Shown here: in pieces, positions 1 to 7,712 of the stretch | How positions within the stretch are numbered: position 1 is the first letter of the stretch | Layout: every line of letters begins with the position of its first letter | Source: Planobispora rosea | GTDB taxonomy: Bacteria > Actinomycetota > Actinomycetes > Streptosporangiales > Streptosporangiaceae | Assembly (NCBI RefSeq): GCF_014648175.1 | Contig: NZ_BMQP01000011.1 | Coordinates: 62,001-126,000, forward strand | Direction of reading: 5' to 3' | DNA: 64,000 bases | Made by a program: the position numbers and the translations under genes | The notes under the pieces: model-generated | Told to the model about the DNA's origin: nothing | Database searches by the model: none | Seen by the model: the letters and a program-made list of their open reading frames with translations, nothing else

Positions 1-1
1 G

Positions 2-493
2 TGGTCGATGCCGGACCATCCGGGCGCCGACATCGAGGTCCGCCGTGCCATCTGCCGATCCGCCGATGAGGATCTGCGTCGGCTGCTCGCGGAGAGAAGT
101 GGGCTGGACAAGGAGACGAACGCGACGCTCGCTGCGGACCCCTCTCCGGCTGTTCGAGCAGGATTGGCAGCGTACACCGACGATCCGGACCTCCTCGCCA
201 CCCTGACAGCCGACCTCGATCCCAAGGTCCGCATCGGTGCCACTCAGAACCCGCGTACCACAACACAGCACCGTCGCCTCCTCGCCAACGACAAATCCAT
301 GGCCGTCCGTGCGGCCGCAGTGCAGTCCGGGCGGCTCCCCTATGACGAGTTGCAGCGCCTTGCCCATGATCGGTCGATCAACGTGCGCTGGTGGCTGGCC
401 ACATGGCCCACGACACCGGAATCCATCGTGCGGATTCTCGCTGACGATCCCCATCCCGACGTAGCGACCCAGGCTCAGGCGAGGCTCCGATGA
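2..493 (+). CDS. HEAT-like repeat protein, 5' end cut by window edge
   Basis: The frame is already open at base 2, so the first visible ATG at 8 may be internal and the gene may begin outside the window. The visible 161 residues are built of short helical repeats of about 24 residues with a recurrent pattern like LAADPSPAVRAGLA, LTADLDPKVRIGAT, LAHDRSINVRWWLA and LADDPHPDVATQA. That is the signature of HEAT or leucine-rich-variant solenoids, which usually act as protein-binding scaffolds. No catalytic residues can be seen. The partner is unknown. The last codons overlap a 52-residue open frame (ATG at 490) by ATGA. Confidence 0.7.
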   Translation, partial: WSMPDHPGADIEVRRAICRSADEDLRRLLAERSGLDKETNATLAADPSPAVRAGLAAYTDDPDLLATLTADLDPKVRIGATQNPRTTTQHRRLLANDKSMAVRAAAVQSGRLPYDELQRLAHDRSINVRWWLATWPTTPESIVRILADDPHPDVATQAQARLR

Positions 494-696
494 AGGACAC
501 GGCTCGTTCCCGCGACCAGAGCCACGGCCGTCCAGGACGGGTACAGTGCCAGTCTCCGGACGTGCGTGCCGTCGTGGCACGTCAACACCTCGGAGAGCAG
601 ATGCCAACGATCACGGACGGGCTTGAGCCGGAGGAACCGGGCTGCTGAGCCCTGCTGGGACGTGGCAGGCGGGACGATCACGCCCGGCCGAGCCGC
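494..696. other. Short region without a convincing gene
   Basis: A plus-strand frame of 52 codons starts with ATG at 490, overlapping the previous stop, and ends at 648. A minus-strand frame of 68 codons covers 475 to 681. Neither carries a recognisable motif and only one, if any, can be real. No strong hairpin was found. Confidence 0.3.
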
Positions 697-963
697 CTAC
701 GGCTCCACCGGCGCGTCCGGGTGATCATCCTGGAGTCGAGCACCCCCGCCAGAAGAACCTGTCGCGCCTGTGTTGTACCTCTCCCGCCAGGACAGGTACA
801 ACAGCACCCCCAACGCGATCACAAGGAAGATCGCTGCGGAACCGGCGACCATATCACCGTAATCATCGAGCTTAGGCATCATGACGGCCCCCGTGATGAA
901 AGTGATCCACCACGCCCAGTCATAGACACGATGCTTCTTCGCCAGGCTTGCCTTTCGGCGCAT
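697..963 (-). CDS. Small two-helix membrane protein, unknown function
   Basis: An 88-residue protein with a basic N-terminus (MRRKASLAKKHR) followed by two hydrophobic stretches, around residues 14-30 and 38-58, and a polar Gly/Asp-rich tail. It would sit in the cytoplasmic membrane as a hairpin. A GGAGA lies almost directly before the ATG, closer than usual, so the start is not certain. No family was recognised. It may be a real orphan membrane protein in the variable region beside the tRNA gene. Confidence 0.5.
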   Translation of the reverse strand: MRRKASLAKKHRVYDWAWWITFITGAVMMPKLDDYGDMVAGSAAIFLVIALGVLLYLSWRERYNTGATGSSGGGARLQDDHPDAPVEP

Positions 964-1156
964 TCTCCGAGGTTATGTGTCCTCACGACGTGCGATGGTC
1001 AGGGCTGGGGCACGATCGAACCGCGATGCGGGGGTGCGGTCCATGCACGGCGGCTGGGAGTGGATGCGGCGGGGGCGGCGGGCGGCTCCGGCTGTGACCT
1101 GCCCTCAGGCACGGACGATGACGACGGATCTTCGGGAGTGCTCGCCCGGGTCGGCC

Positions 1157-1176
1157 AATGGCACGTTAATGGCACG
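1157..1176. repeat. Two 9-bp direct repeats beside tRNA-Val
   Basis: AATGGCACG occurs at 1157-1165 and again at 1168-1176, an 11-bp period, about 40 bp beyond the 3' end of the tRNA. Short direct repeats of this kind beside a tRNA 3' end recall arm-type integrase sites, but no integrase gene is visible. Confidence 0.35.
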
Positions 1177-1177
1177 A

Positions 1178-1207
1178 CGCCCCGTTTCCTTGATTGGAAA
1201 CGGGGCG
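1178..1207 (-). terminator. Hairpin terminator behind tRNA-Val
   Basis: A perfect 12-bp inverted repeat (CGCCCCGTTTCC and its complement) with a 6-base loop starts 7 bases beyond the encoded CCA of the tRNA. It would end the tRNA transcript, which may also include read-through from the ROK kinase gene. There is no clear T-run after it. Confidence 0.75.
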
Positions 1208-1214
1208 CTTTCAC

Positions 1215-1289
1215 TGGTGGGCGCTACCGGGTTCGAACCAGTGACATCTCGCTTGTAAGGCGAGCGCTCTACCGCTGAGCTAAGCGCCC
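1215..1289 (-). tRNA. tRNA-Val (anticodon UAC)
   Basis: On the minus strand a complete cloverleaf of 75 bases begins GGGCGCT and ends AGCGCCC, discriminator A and an encoded CCA. The anticodon stem CTCGC/GCGAG encloses the loop CTTACAA, giving anticodon TAC for valine. The T-arm carries GGTTCGAACCC. The gene lies 34 bases downstream of the ROK kinase stop on the same strand. Confidence 0.95.
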
Positions 1290-1323
1290 GGGAGGTTCCC
1301 TACGGAACAGGCGGGACACAACC

Positions 1324-2289
1324 TTACGACACTGTCGGGGTTTTCGGCACATCGGGCGACCACGACGCGCCTGCGTGCGGGAATCCGGCCGCGCGCCAGC
1401 CGAGCAGGGACGCGCCCAGCATGCCCGCGTCGACGCCGAGAACGGCCCGGCGGAGTGGGGGCGCGGCACGGAAGGCCAGGCGTTCCGCCAGGCGCTTGGC
1501 CAGGGGGTCGGACAGCAGAGAGCCGGCCTCGGCCAGGCCGCCGCCCAGGACGATCGCGGAGGGGTCCAGCAGGAGCGTGTAGGTGGCCAGGGCGAGGGAG
1601 AGGGCTTCCACCGCCTCGTCCCACACCTCCGCCGCCACGGGGTCGCCGGCCGCGGTCAGCGCGGCTACCTGCTCGGCCGTGGCCGGAGAGGCCGCGCGGG
1701 CGGAGTAGCGGCGGCCGACGGCCGAGGCCGAGGCGTAGGTCTCCAGGCAGCCGATCTGGCCGCAGGCGCACGCCTCGCCGCCGGGGAGGACCGGGATGTG
1801 GCCGATCTCGCCTCCCCAGCCGGAGGTCCCGCCGTACGGCTCGCCGCCGATGATCATCGCGCCCGCGATGCCGGTGCCGATGGGCAGGAACAGGAAGTCG
1901 GAGATCTCCCGGCCGGCGCCGAGGACGCTCTCGGCCAGTCCTCCGGTGCGCACATCGTGGCCGAGCAGGGCGGGGACGTCCAGGGGGACGAAGTCCGCGG
2001 CGGGGACGTCGCGCCAGCCGAGGTTGGCCGAGTACAGGGCGGTGGCGGTCGCGTCGTCCACGAGGCCGGGTACGGCGATGCCGACGGCGGCCGGCCCGGC
2101 GCCGAGGATCTCCTCGCCCCGGGCGGCCAGGTCCCCGACGAAGGAGCGGATGGTGGCGACGACTGCGGCCGGGCCGCCCTCGCGGCCGGTGGGGCGGCGG
2201 CCGGTCGCGGCGACCTCGCCGGACCTGGTGACGATCCCGCCCTTCATCGAGGTGCCGCCGACGTCGACGGCCACCACGTAGTCGCTCAT
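1324..2289 (-). CDS. ROK-family sugar kinase (glucokinase-like)
   Basis: A 321-residue ATP-dependent sugar kinase. The N-terminal phosphate-binding motif DVGGTSMKGG lies at residues 9-18, a catalytic Asp is likely at 112 in GHDVRTGG, and the ROK zinc site is complete: His164 and Cys174, Cys176, Cys181 in GEACACGQIGCLE. Length is normal for ROK glucokinases of actinobacteria. The absence of an N-terminal DNA-binding domain favours a kinase over a ROK repressor. Glucose is the most likely substrate, but N-acyl sugars cannot be excluded from sequence alone. It appears monocistronic, possibly co-transcribed with the downstream tRNA. Confidence 0.9.
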   Translation of the reverse strand: MSDYVVAVDVGGTSMKGGIVTRSGEVAATGRRPTGREGGPAAVVATIRSFVGDLAARGEEILGAGPAAVGIAVPGLVDDATATALYSANLGWRDVPAADFVPLDVPALLGHDVRTGGLAESVLGAGREISDFLFLPIGTGIAGAMIIGGEPYGGTSGWGGEIGHIPVLPGGEACACGQIGCLETYASASAVGRRYSARAASPATAEQVAALTAAGDPVAAEVWDEAVEALSLALATYTLLLDPSAIVLGGGLAEAGSLLSDPLAKRLAERLAFRAAPPLRRAVLGVDAGMLGASLLGWRAAGFPHAGASWSPDVPKTPTVS

Positions 2290-2416
2290 CCAGCCCTCTT
2301 CACGATTGTCGGCGCGGGAACGCCCCTTCCGGGAAAGGACAGCGTGACATGGCGATCATCTGCCCTTTTTGTGCCGACTTACCCTAACCCAGGGCAGAGC
2401 TGGAAAGCAGCCGGTG

Positions 2417-2743
2417 TCAGGCGTGCGAGGTGAGCCGCCCGAGTACGCGGTCCAGTGCCGCCGCGACCTCATCCGCCAGTCCTTCCGGTCCTTCCGGCCG
2501 TTCGGGGCAGTCCGGGCGGTGCCCGGCGAGCCGCACCTCTCCGCAGGCGCGGCACTCCACCTCGCCGAGCCGGCAGATCAGCGCGGCGGAACCGCACGCG
2601 GCGCAGGTGTCGAGGTCGAGATCGGTCATTCGCTGGCAGTCCGGGCAGATGAGGACCTGGGCATCCTGGCGTACCCCGCGCTTCCACGGGCTCGCGCCGC
2701 GTACCGGGTCGGTCTGCCGGGCCCCGCACGAGAAGCAGGGCAT
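2417..2743 (-). CDS. Small zinc-ribbon protein
   Basis: A 108-residue protein with four Cys pairs: CFSCG at the N-terminus, CPDC, CAACG and CRACG, enough to bind two zinc ions in zinc-ribbon folds. It has a Pro/Glu-rich linker and a short C-terminal helix. The ATG at 2743 is preceded by GGAGGCG at good distance; an open frame continues upstream but has the composition of a shadow. It follows the peroxiredoxin gene on the same strand with a 95-base gap and may share its transcript. No specific function is recognised; nucleic-acid or protein binding is a guess. Confidence 0.75.
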   Translation of the reverse strand: MPCFSCGARQTDPVRGASPWKRGVRQDAQVLICPDCQRMTDLDLDTCAACGSAALICRLGEVECRACGEVRLAGHRPDCPERPEGPEGLADEVAAALDRVLGRLTSHA

Positions 2744-2838
2744 GATCGCCTCCGAGTGGTCGAGACCGGCGGGCGCTCGGATCGCGTCCACCGGATCACC
2801 GCTGAGAAAAGTTCGGCGAGTACCTCGCGGCACTCGGT

Positions 2839-3297
2839 TCAGGAAAGCCCGGCGAGCGCCGTACGGTACTCGGCGATGTCGCGTGCCTCCGGGATCGGGT
2901 TCACGACACACCAGCGGACCACGCCCTCGCCGTCGATGATGAAGGTGCCCCGCCTGGCGACGCCCCTGTCATCGTCGAACACACCGTACGCCCGCGCCAC
3001 CTGTCCGTGCGGCCAGAAGTCGGAGAGGAGCGGAAAGGTGTAGCCCTCCCCGTCGGCCCAGGCCCGCTGGGCGAATATCGAATCGACGGAGACGGCGAGG
3101 ATCTGGACGTCGTCCGGCAGAGTGGCGACGAGCCCGTCCCGGACGGCGGAGAGCTCGCCGTGGCAGACGCTGCTGAAAGCGAACGGGTAGAAGATCAGCA
3201 CGATCTTCCTGCCCCGGTGGCCCGAGAGCCGCACCGGAGTCCCGTGCTGGTCCCTCAGCTCGAAGTCCGGGGCCAAGGAGCCCACCTCGACCGTCAT
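2839..3297 (-). CDS. ahpE: AhpE-type peroxiredoxin
   Basis: A 152-residue thioredoxin-fold peroxidase that reduces hydrogen peroxide, organic peroxides or peroxynitrite in the cytoplasm. The peroxidatic Cys45 lies in FSSVCHGEL, matching position and context of mycobacterial AhpE, and Pro38 stands where the family has its active-site proline. No clear resolving Cys is placed as in 2-Cys enzymes, though another Cys occurs near residue 127. The start ATG at 3297 is preceded by AAAGGA; a GTG 18 bases upstream is less likely. The neighbouring order AhpE, DUF3052, AceE is also found in Mycobacterium (Rv2238c, Rv2239c, Rv2241), which supports the name. Confidence 0.9.
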   Translation of the reverse strand: MTVEVGSLAPDFELRDQHGTPVRLSGHRGRKIVLIFYPFAFSSVCHGELSAVRDGLVATLPDDVQILAVSVDSIFAQRAWADGEGYTFPLLSDFWPHGQVARAYGVFDDDRGVARRGTFIIDGEGVVRWCVVNPIPEARDIAEYRTALAGLS

Positions 3298-3340
3298 GGC
3301 CGCTGGTCCTTTCACACAGATGACGGACGGACGCCATCAT

Positions 3341-3374
3341 CCTGCCGTACGGCTCACGCGAGCCGTACGGCAGG
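3341..3374 (-). terminator. Perfect 15-bp hairpin between DUF3052 and ahpE
   Basis: CCTGCCGTACGGCTC and its exact complement enclose a 4-base loop. It lies just beyond the stop of the DUF3052 gene and upstream of the ahpE start, so it probably ends the DUF3052 transcript and separates it from ahpE. Confidence 0.75.
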
Positions 3375-3382
3375 GCGGACCC

Positions 3383-3811
3383 CTACCGGCGCGCCTTGGG
3401 CGTGGCGAGGCGCGTCCCCGACCAGTCGGGAGCGGCACTGATGCTGCTGGTCTGCGAGAGACCCGCGGTCGTGGCATCCTCACCGATGTCGCTGGGCTCG
3501 ACGTGCCCTTCCCGGCCGGCCTTCGGAGTGAGCAGCCAGATCTGGCCCCCGTCGGTCAGGTTGGTCACCACGCTGCTCAAGGCGTCGAACAGATCGCCGT
3601 CCCCGTCACGCCACCACAGCAGCACGACGTCGACGACGTCGTCGTAGTCCTCGTCGACCAGTTCGTTACCGGTCAGCTCCTCGATGGATTCGCGCAGATC
3701 GTCGTCGGCGTCCTCGTCCCATCCGACCTCCTGCACCACCTGACCCGGCTTGAGGCCGAGTCGTTCGGCCAGGCTGCGTTCGCTCTGCGCCTGACCCGCG
3801 GTCGCGCTCAC
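3383..3811 (-). CDS. DUF3052 family protein
   Basis: A 142-residue acidic protein of a family conserved in actinobacteria beside aceE and ahpE. The core from residue 14 to 105 (LAERLGLKPGQVVQEVGWDE ... WLLTPKAGREG) is typical, with an alternation of helices and strands and the aromatic pair LLWWRDGDGD. The C-terminal 35 residues are Ser/Thr/Ala-rich and poorly conserved. The biochemical role is not known. It lies on the opposite strand from aceE, and the two YjbQ/DUF1918 genes are placed between them. Confidence 0.85.
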   Translation of the reverse strand: MSATAGQAQSERSLAERLGLKPGQVVQEVGWDEDADDDLRESIEELTGNELVDEDYDDVVDVVLLWWRDGDGDLFDALSSVVTNLTDGGQIWLLTPKAGREGHVEPSDIGEDATTAGLSQTSSISAAPDWSGTRLATPKARR

Positions 3812-3934
3812 GTTTATCCCTCCTGCTTCGACGGCCCCGCCCTTGCACGGTGCTCACAGTGCTTCGGCACAGTCCACACGCTGTGACCCTCAGTCGTCAA
3901 CGGTCGCCACGGCAACGACTGGGCCACGTCTGGA

Positions 3935-4342
3935 TCAGTCCGACAAAAATGACAGGCGCACCTGGCGTTCCCTGTTGTCAATGTTGAGATCCACCACGGC
4001 GATGGACTGCCAGGTGCCCAGCGCGAGACGTCCGGCGAGCACCGGGACGGTGGCGTACGGAGGAACGAGAGCAGGCATGACGTGCGAGCGCCCGTGCCCG
4101 CGGGATCCGTGCGCGTGCTTCCACCGGTCGTCGGCCGGGAGCAGTTCCGACAGCGCCTCCAGCAGATCGTCGTCGCTGCCCGAGCCGAGCTCGATCAGCG
4201 CGATCCCGGCGGTCGCGTGCGGCACGAAGACGTGCAGCAGCCCGTCGCCCCCGCACGACCGGACGAAGCTCTCGCACTCGGAGGTGATGTCGTGCACCCG
4301 CTCGCGGGAGCCCGTCACCACCTCGATCGTCTGAGATCTCAC
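3935..4342 (-). CDS. YjbQ-like protein (UPF0047)
   Basis: A 135-residue single-domain beta protein of the YjbQ/UPF0047 family, some members of which are annotated as secondary thiamine-phosphate synthase. The conserved elements HVFVPHATAGIAL, WKHAHGSRGHGRSHVMPAL and LGTWQSIAVVDLN carry the His cluster thought to form a metal or active site. The GTG start at 4342 gives the usual length of the family; the open frame further upstream runs antisense through other features. It starts 10 bases after the DUF1918 stop, so the two are one operon. Confidence 0.88.
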   Translation of the reverse strand: MRSQTIEVVTGSRERVHDITSECESFVRSCGGDGLLHVFVPHATAGIALIELGSGSDDDLLEALSELLPADDRWKHAHGSRGHGRSHVMPALVPPYATVPVLAGRLALGTWQSIAVVDLNIDNRERQVRLSFLSD

Positions 4343-4352
4343 ATAACGAATC

Positions 4353-4547
4353 CTACGATCCGCGCTGCGCCGGGACGACGACCGCATCCGGACCGGGGAA
4401 CACCAGGCCGGTGTGACCGTCCTCGAAGCGCACCAGATAGGGAGGTTCTCCCCCGTCCCCGCGCACCTCGACGATCTCCCCACGCCGGTTGCCGTGTCCG
4501 GTCGTGTGACCGTGGACCAGGATCTGGTCCCCCACTGTCGCGCGCAT
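4353..4547 (-). CDS. DUF1918 domain protein
   Basis: A 64-residue protein made entirely of the DUF1918 domain: MRATVGDQILVHGHTTG at the start, then RRGEIVEVRGDGGEPPYLVR and a VFPGPDA end. The family has an SH3-like beta-barrel pattern and no known activity. The ATG at 4547 has an excellent GGAGGGAGG in front of it. It is the first gene of a two-gene operon with the YjbQ-like gene and is divergent from aceE across 256 bases. Confidence 0.85.
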   Translation of the reverse strand: MRATVGDQILVHGHTTGHGNRRGEIVEVRGDGGEPPYLVRFEDGHTGLVFPGPDAVVVPAQRGS

Positions 4548-4663
4548 CTCTCGTGCCTCCCTCCAAAGGCGACAAGTTCGGACATCTCCAGATTCGTACG
4601 GCGGCGCTCTCCAGAAAAGGGGGACCCCCATGTAATCTTCCCCAGGGATTCGTCCTACCATCG

Positions 4664-4677
4664 GTGGTCTAGGCCAC
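4664..4677. promoter_or_regulatory. Imperfect palindrome upstream of aceE
   Basis: GTGGTCTAGGCCAC is a palindrome with 12 of 14 positions symmetrical, located about 140 bases before the aceE start in the region shared with the divergent DUF1918 gene. It may be an operator for either; the regulator is not in the window as far as can be told. Confidence 0.35.
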
Positions 4678-4751
4678 TTTCCTACCCCTGCCAGCAGGGA
4701 CATCGTGGTTACCGGTCAGTAGAGATGCACTTTCCGGAGGAAGAGACCAGG

Positions 4752-4865
4752 ATGGAAGACGACCTACACCAGACAAAAGCCCATCCTCGGAAGGCGAGAC
4801 CCAGTGGCTTCCGGACGCCAGCGTTTCTCGATCATCAGCGACGGCCTACCCAGCCAGCTCCCTGA
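4752..4865 (+). CDS. Possible leader peptide overlapping the aceE start
   Basis: A 37-residue frame begins with ATG at 4752 after a good GGAGGAAGAG and ends with TGA at 4865, out of frame with aceE and reading through its GTG start at 4804. The product ([14 protein letters not shown] ...) is hydrophilic and has no family. It could be a translated leader affecting initiation at aceE, or a chance frame made visible by a Shine-Dalgarno-like sequence. Confidence 0.3.
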   Translation: MEDDLHQTKAHPRKARPSGFRTPAFLDHQRRPTQPAP

Positions 4866-7554
4866 TGTCGACCCCAGCGAGACCCAGGAGTGGCTCGAGT
4901 CACTCGACAACGTCATCAAGACGGAGGGCCGCACCCGGGCGCGATACTTGATGCTCCGGCTGCTCGAGCGGGCCCGTGAGCGTCAGGTCGGCGTGCCCGG
5001 TCTGCGCAGCACCGACTACATCAACACCATCCCTCCGGAGCGCGAGCCCTGGTTCCCCGGCGACGAGCACGTCGAGCGGCGGATCCGCGCCTACATCCGG
5101 TGGAACGCCGCGGTCATGGTGACCCGGGCCAACGCCCGCACCAACGTCGGCGGGCACATCGCCACCTACGCCTCCGCCGCGTCGCTCTACGAGGTGGGCT
5201 TCAACCACTTCTTCCGCGGCAAGGACCACGGCGAGTCCGGCGACCAGGTCTTCTTCCAGGGCCACGCCGCCCCGGGCATCTACGCCCGCGCGTTCCTGGA
5301 GGGCCGCCTCAACGAGGCCCAGCTCGACGCCTTCCGCCAGGAGCTGTCGCACGGCTTCAAGGGCCTGCCCTCCTATCCGCACCCGCGTCTCATGCCGGAC
5401 TTCTGGGAGTTCCCCACGGTCTCCATGGGCCTGGGCCCGATCGGCGCGATCTACCAGGCGCGGTTCAACCGCTACCTGCTCAACCGCCAGATCAAGGACA
5501 CCAGCCGCAGTCACGTCTGGTGCTTCCTGGGCGACGGCGAGATGGACGAGCCGGAGTCGCTCGGCGCGATCGGCCTGGCGGCCCGCGAGGAGCTCGACAA
5601 CCTCACCTTCGTCATCAACTGCAACCTGCAGCGCCTCGACGGCCCGGTCCGCGGCAACGGCAAGATCATCCAGGAGCTGGAGTCCTACTTCCGGGGCGCC
5701 GGCTGGAACGTCATCAAGGTCGTCTGGGGCCGTGACTGGGACCCGCTGCTGGCGGCGGACGTCGACGGCGTGCTCGTCAACCAGATGAACACCACCCCCG
5801 ACGGCCAGTTCCAGACCTACTCCGTCGAGACGGGCGAGTACATCCGCGAGCACTTCTTCGGCGGAGACCCGCGCCTGCGCAAGATGGTCGAGCACCTGAC
5901 CGACGACGACATCCGCAAGCTGTCGCGCGGCGGCCACGACTACCGCAAGGTCTACGCGGCCTTCAAGGCGGCCCGCGAGCACGTCGGCCAGCCGACGGTC
6001 ATCCTCGCCCAGACCATCAAGGGCTGGACGCTCGGCAAGGACTTCGAGGCGCGCAACGCGACGCACCAGATGAAGAAGATGTCCAAGGTCGAGCTGAAGG
6101 AGTTCCGCGACCGGCTCTACCTGCCGATCCCGGACTCGGCGCTGGACGCCGACCTGCCGCCCTACTTCCACCCGGGCGAGAACGACCCCGAGATCGCCTA
6201 CATGAAGGAGCGCCGCGCGGCCCTGGGCGGCGTCCTGCCCAAGCGCGTGGTCCGCGCCAAGCCGATCCGGCTGCCCGGCGACGCGGCCTACGCGCAGCTC
6301 AAGAAGGGCTCCGGCAAGCAGAACGTCGCCACCACCATGGCGTTCGTCCGCCTGCTCAAAGATCTCATGCGCGACAAGGAGATCGGCCACCGCTTCGTCC
6401 CGATCATCCCGGACGAGGCGCGGACCTTCGGCCTCGACGCGATCTTCCCGACCGCGAAGATCTACTCGCCGCACGGCCAGACCTACGAGGCCGTGGACCG
6501 GGAGCTGCTGCTGTCCTACAAGGAGTCGGCCGAGGGTCAGATCCTGCACGAGGGCATCAGCGAGGCGGGCTCGATGGCCTCGCTCGTCGCCGCCGGCACG
6601 TCGTACGCCACGCACGGCGAGCACATGATCCCGATCTACATCTTCTACTCGATGTTCGGCTGGCAGCGCACCGGCGACCAGATGTGGCAGCTGGGCGACC
6701 AGATGGGCCGGGGCTTCCTGCTCGGCGCCACCGCGGGCCGCACCACCCTGAACGGCGAGGGCCTGCAGCACGAGGACGGGCACACCCCGCTCATCGCCTC
6801 GACGAACCCGGCGGCGGTGTCCTACGACCCGTCGTGGGCCTTCGAGATCGGCCACATCGTCCGCGACGGCCTGCGCAGGATGTACGGCGAGCGGCCCGAG
6901 GACGTCTTCTACTACCTGACCGTCTACAACGAGCCCTACCTCCAGCCCGCCGAGCCGGAGAACCTCGACGTGGACGGCCTGCTCAAGGGTCTCTACCGGT
7001 TCGCGGCCGCACCGGCCGGGGTCTCCGGCCCGAAGGCCACCATCCTGGCCTCCGGCGTGGCCGGCCCGTGGGCGATGGAGGCCCAGCGCATGCTCGCCGA
7101 GGACTGGGGGGTGGCGGCCGAGGTCTGGTCGGCCACGTCCTGGTCGGAGCTGCGCCGCGAGGCGCTGGCCGTCGAGGAGCACAACATGCTCAACCCCGAC
7201 GCCGAGCAGCGCGTGCCGTACGTCACCCGGGCCCTCTCCCAGGCCCAGGGCCCCTTCGTGGGCGTCAGCGACTACATGCGCGCGGTGCAGGACCAGATCG
7301 CCCAGTGGGTGCCGGGTGACTGGACCTCGCTCGGCACCGACGGCTTCGGCCTGTCGGACACCCGCTCGGCGCTGCGCCGCCACTTCCACGTGGACGCCGC
7401 GTCCATCACGCTGGCGGTGCTCACCCAGCTCGCCAGGCGCGGCGAGGTGGAGGGCGAGGTGCTGCGCGAGGCCATCGCGAAGTACCACCTGAAGAACGGC
7501 GTGACCGAGGCCGGCGGCGCCGAGAGCAACGACACCCAGTCGATGGGTCTGTAG
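4804..7554 (+). CDS. aceE: Pyruvate dehydrogenase E1 component, homodimeric type
   Basis: A 916-residue thiamine-diphosphate enzyme that decarboxylates pyruvate and acetylates the lipoyl arm of E2 in the pyruvate dehydrogenase complex. The N-terminal [11 protein letters not shown] and the [14 protein letters not shown] and HFFRGKDHG blocks match actinobacterial AceE closely. The TPP motif GDGE starts at residue 243 and ends near NLQRLDGP; the second domain carries [11 protein letters not shown] and [12 protein letters not shown]. The GTG start has GGAAGGCGAG about 6 bases upstream, and no in-frame start lies shortly before it. The gene is single; E2 and E3 are not nearby, as is usual in actinobacteria. 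A 15-bp hairpin follows. Confidence 0.97.
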   Translation: MASGRQRFSIISDGLPSQLPDVDPSETQEWLESLDNVIKTEGRTRARYLMLRLLERARERQVGVPGLRSTDYINTIPPEREPWFPGDEHVERRIRAYIRWNAAVMVTRANARTNVGGHIATYASAASLYEVGFNHFFRGKDHGESGDQVFFQGHAAPGIYARAFLEGRLNEAQLDAFRQELSHGFKGLPSYPHPRLMPDFWEFPTVSMGLGPIGAIYQARFNRYLLNRQIKDTSRSHVWCFLGDGEMDEPESLGAIGLAAREELDNLTFVINCNLQRLDGPVRGNGKIIQELESYFRGAGWNVIKVVWGRDWDPLLAADVDGVLVNQMNTTPDGQFQTYSVETGEYIREHFFGGDPRLRKMVEHLTDDDIRKLSRGGHDYRKVYAAFKAAREHVGQPTVILAQTIKGWTLGKDFEARNATHQMKKMSKVELKEFRDRLYLPIPDSALDADLPPYFHPGENDPEIAYMKERRAALGGVLPKRVVRAKPIRLPGDAAYAQLKKGSGKQNVATTMAFVRLLKDLMRDKEIGHRFVPIIPDEARTFGLDAIFPTAKIYSPHGQTYEAVDRELLLSYKESAEGQILHEGISEAGSMASLVAAGTSYATHGEHMIPIYIFYSMFGWQRTGDQMWQLGDQMGRGFLLGATAGRTTLNGEGLQHEDGHTPLIASTNPAAVSYDPSWAFEIGHIVRDGLRRMYGERPEDVFYYLTVYNEPYLQPAEPENLDVDGLLKGLYRFAAAPAGVSGPKATILASGVAGPWAMEAQRMLAEDWGVAAEVWSATSWSELRREALAVEEHNMLNPDAEQRVPYVTRALSQAQGPFVGVSDYMRAVQDQIAQWVPGDWTSLGTDGFGLSDTRSALRRHFHVDAASITLAVLTQLARRGEVEGEVLREAIAKYHLKNGVTEAGGAESNDTQSMGL

Positions 7555-7568
7555 GAGCCGCCCCGCGC

Positions 7569-7625
7569 GGGAACCCCTTCCCCGACGTAGCCTCCGGTTC
7601 GAGGCCCGCCGGGGAGGGGGTTCCC
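7569..7625 (+). terminator. Terminator after aceE
   Basis: GGGAACCCCTTCCCC at 7569-7583 pairs over 15 positions (one G-T) with GGGGAGGGGGTTCCC at 7611-7625. The loop of 27 bases is long. It lies 15 bases beyond the aceE stop. Confidence 0.7.
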
Positions 7626-7712
7626 GTGTTCCTGCCCGGGTAGGGATTTCTACCGTCCGGCCCGGGTGAGGTTGAATCTCTTCCCCTGGGAGCGATTCGA
7701 GGGGAGCACATC

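Noticed and set aside
977..1258. Open frame ending in GATGFEPVTSRL
   Set aside because: The peptide end is the translation of the tRNA-Val gene, a common false gene; the rest has no motif.
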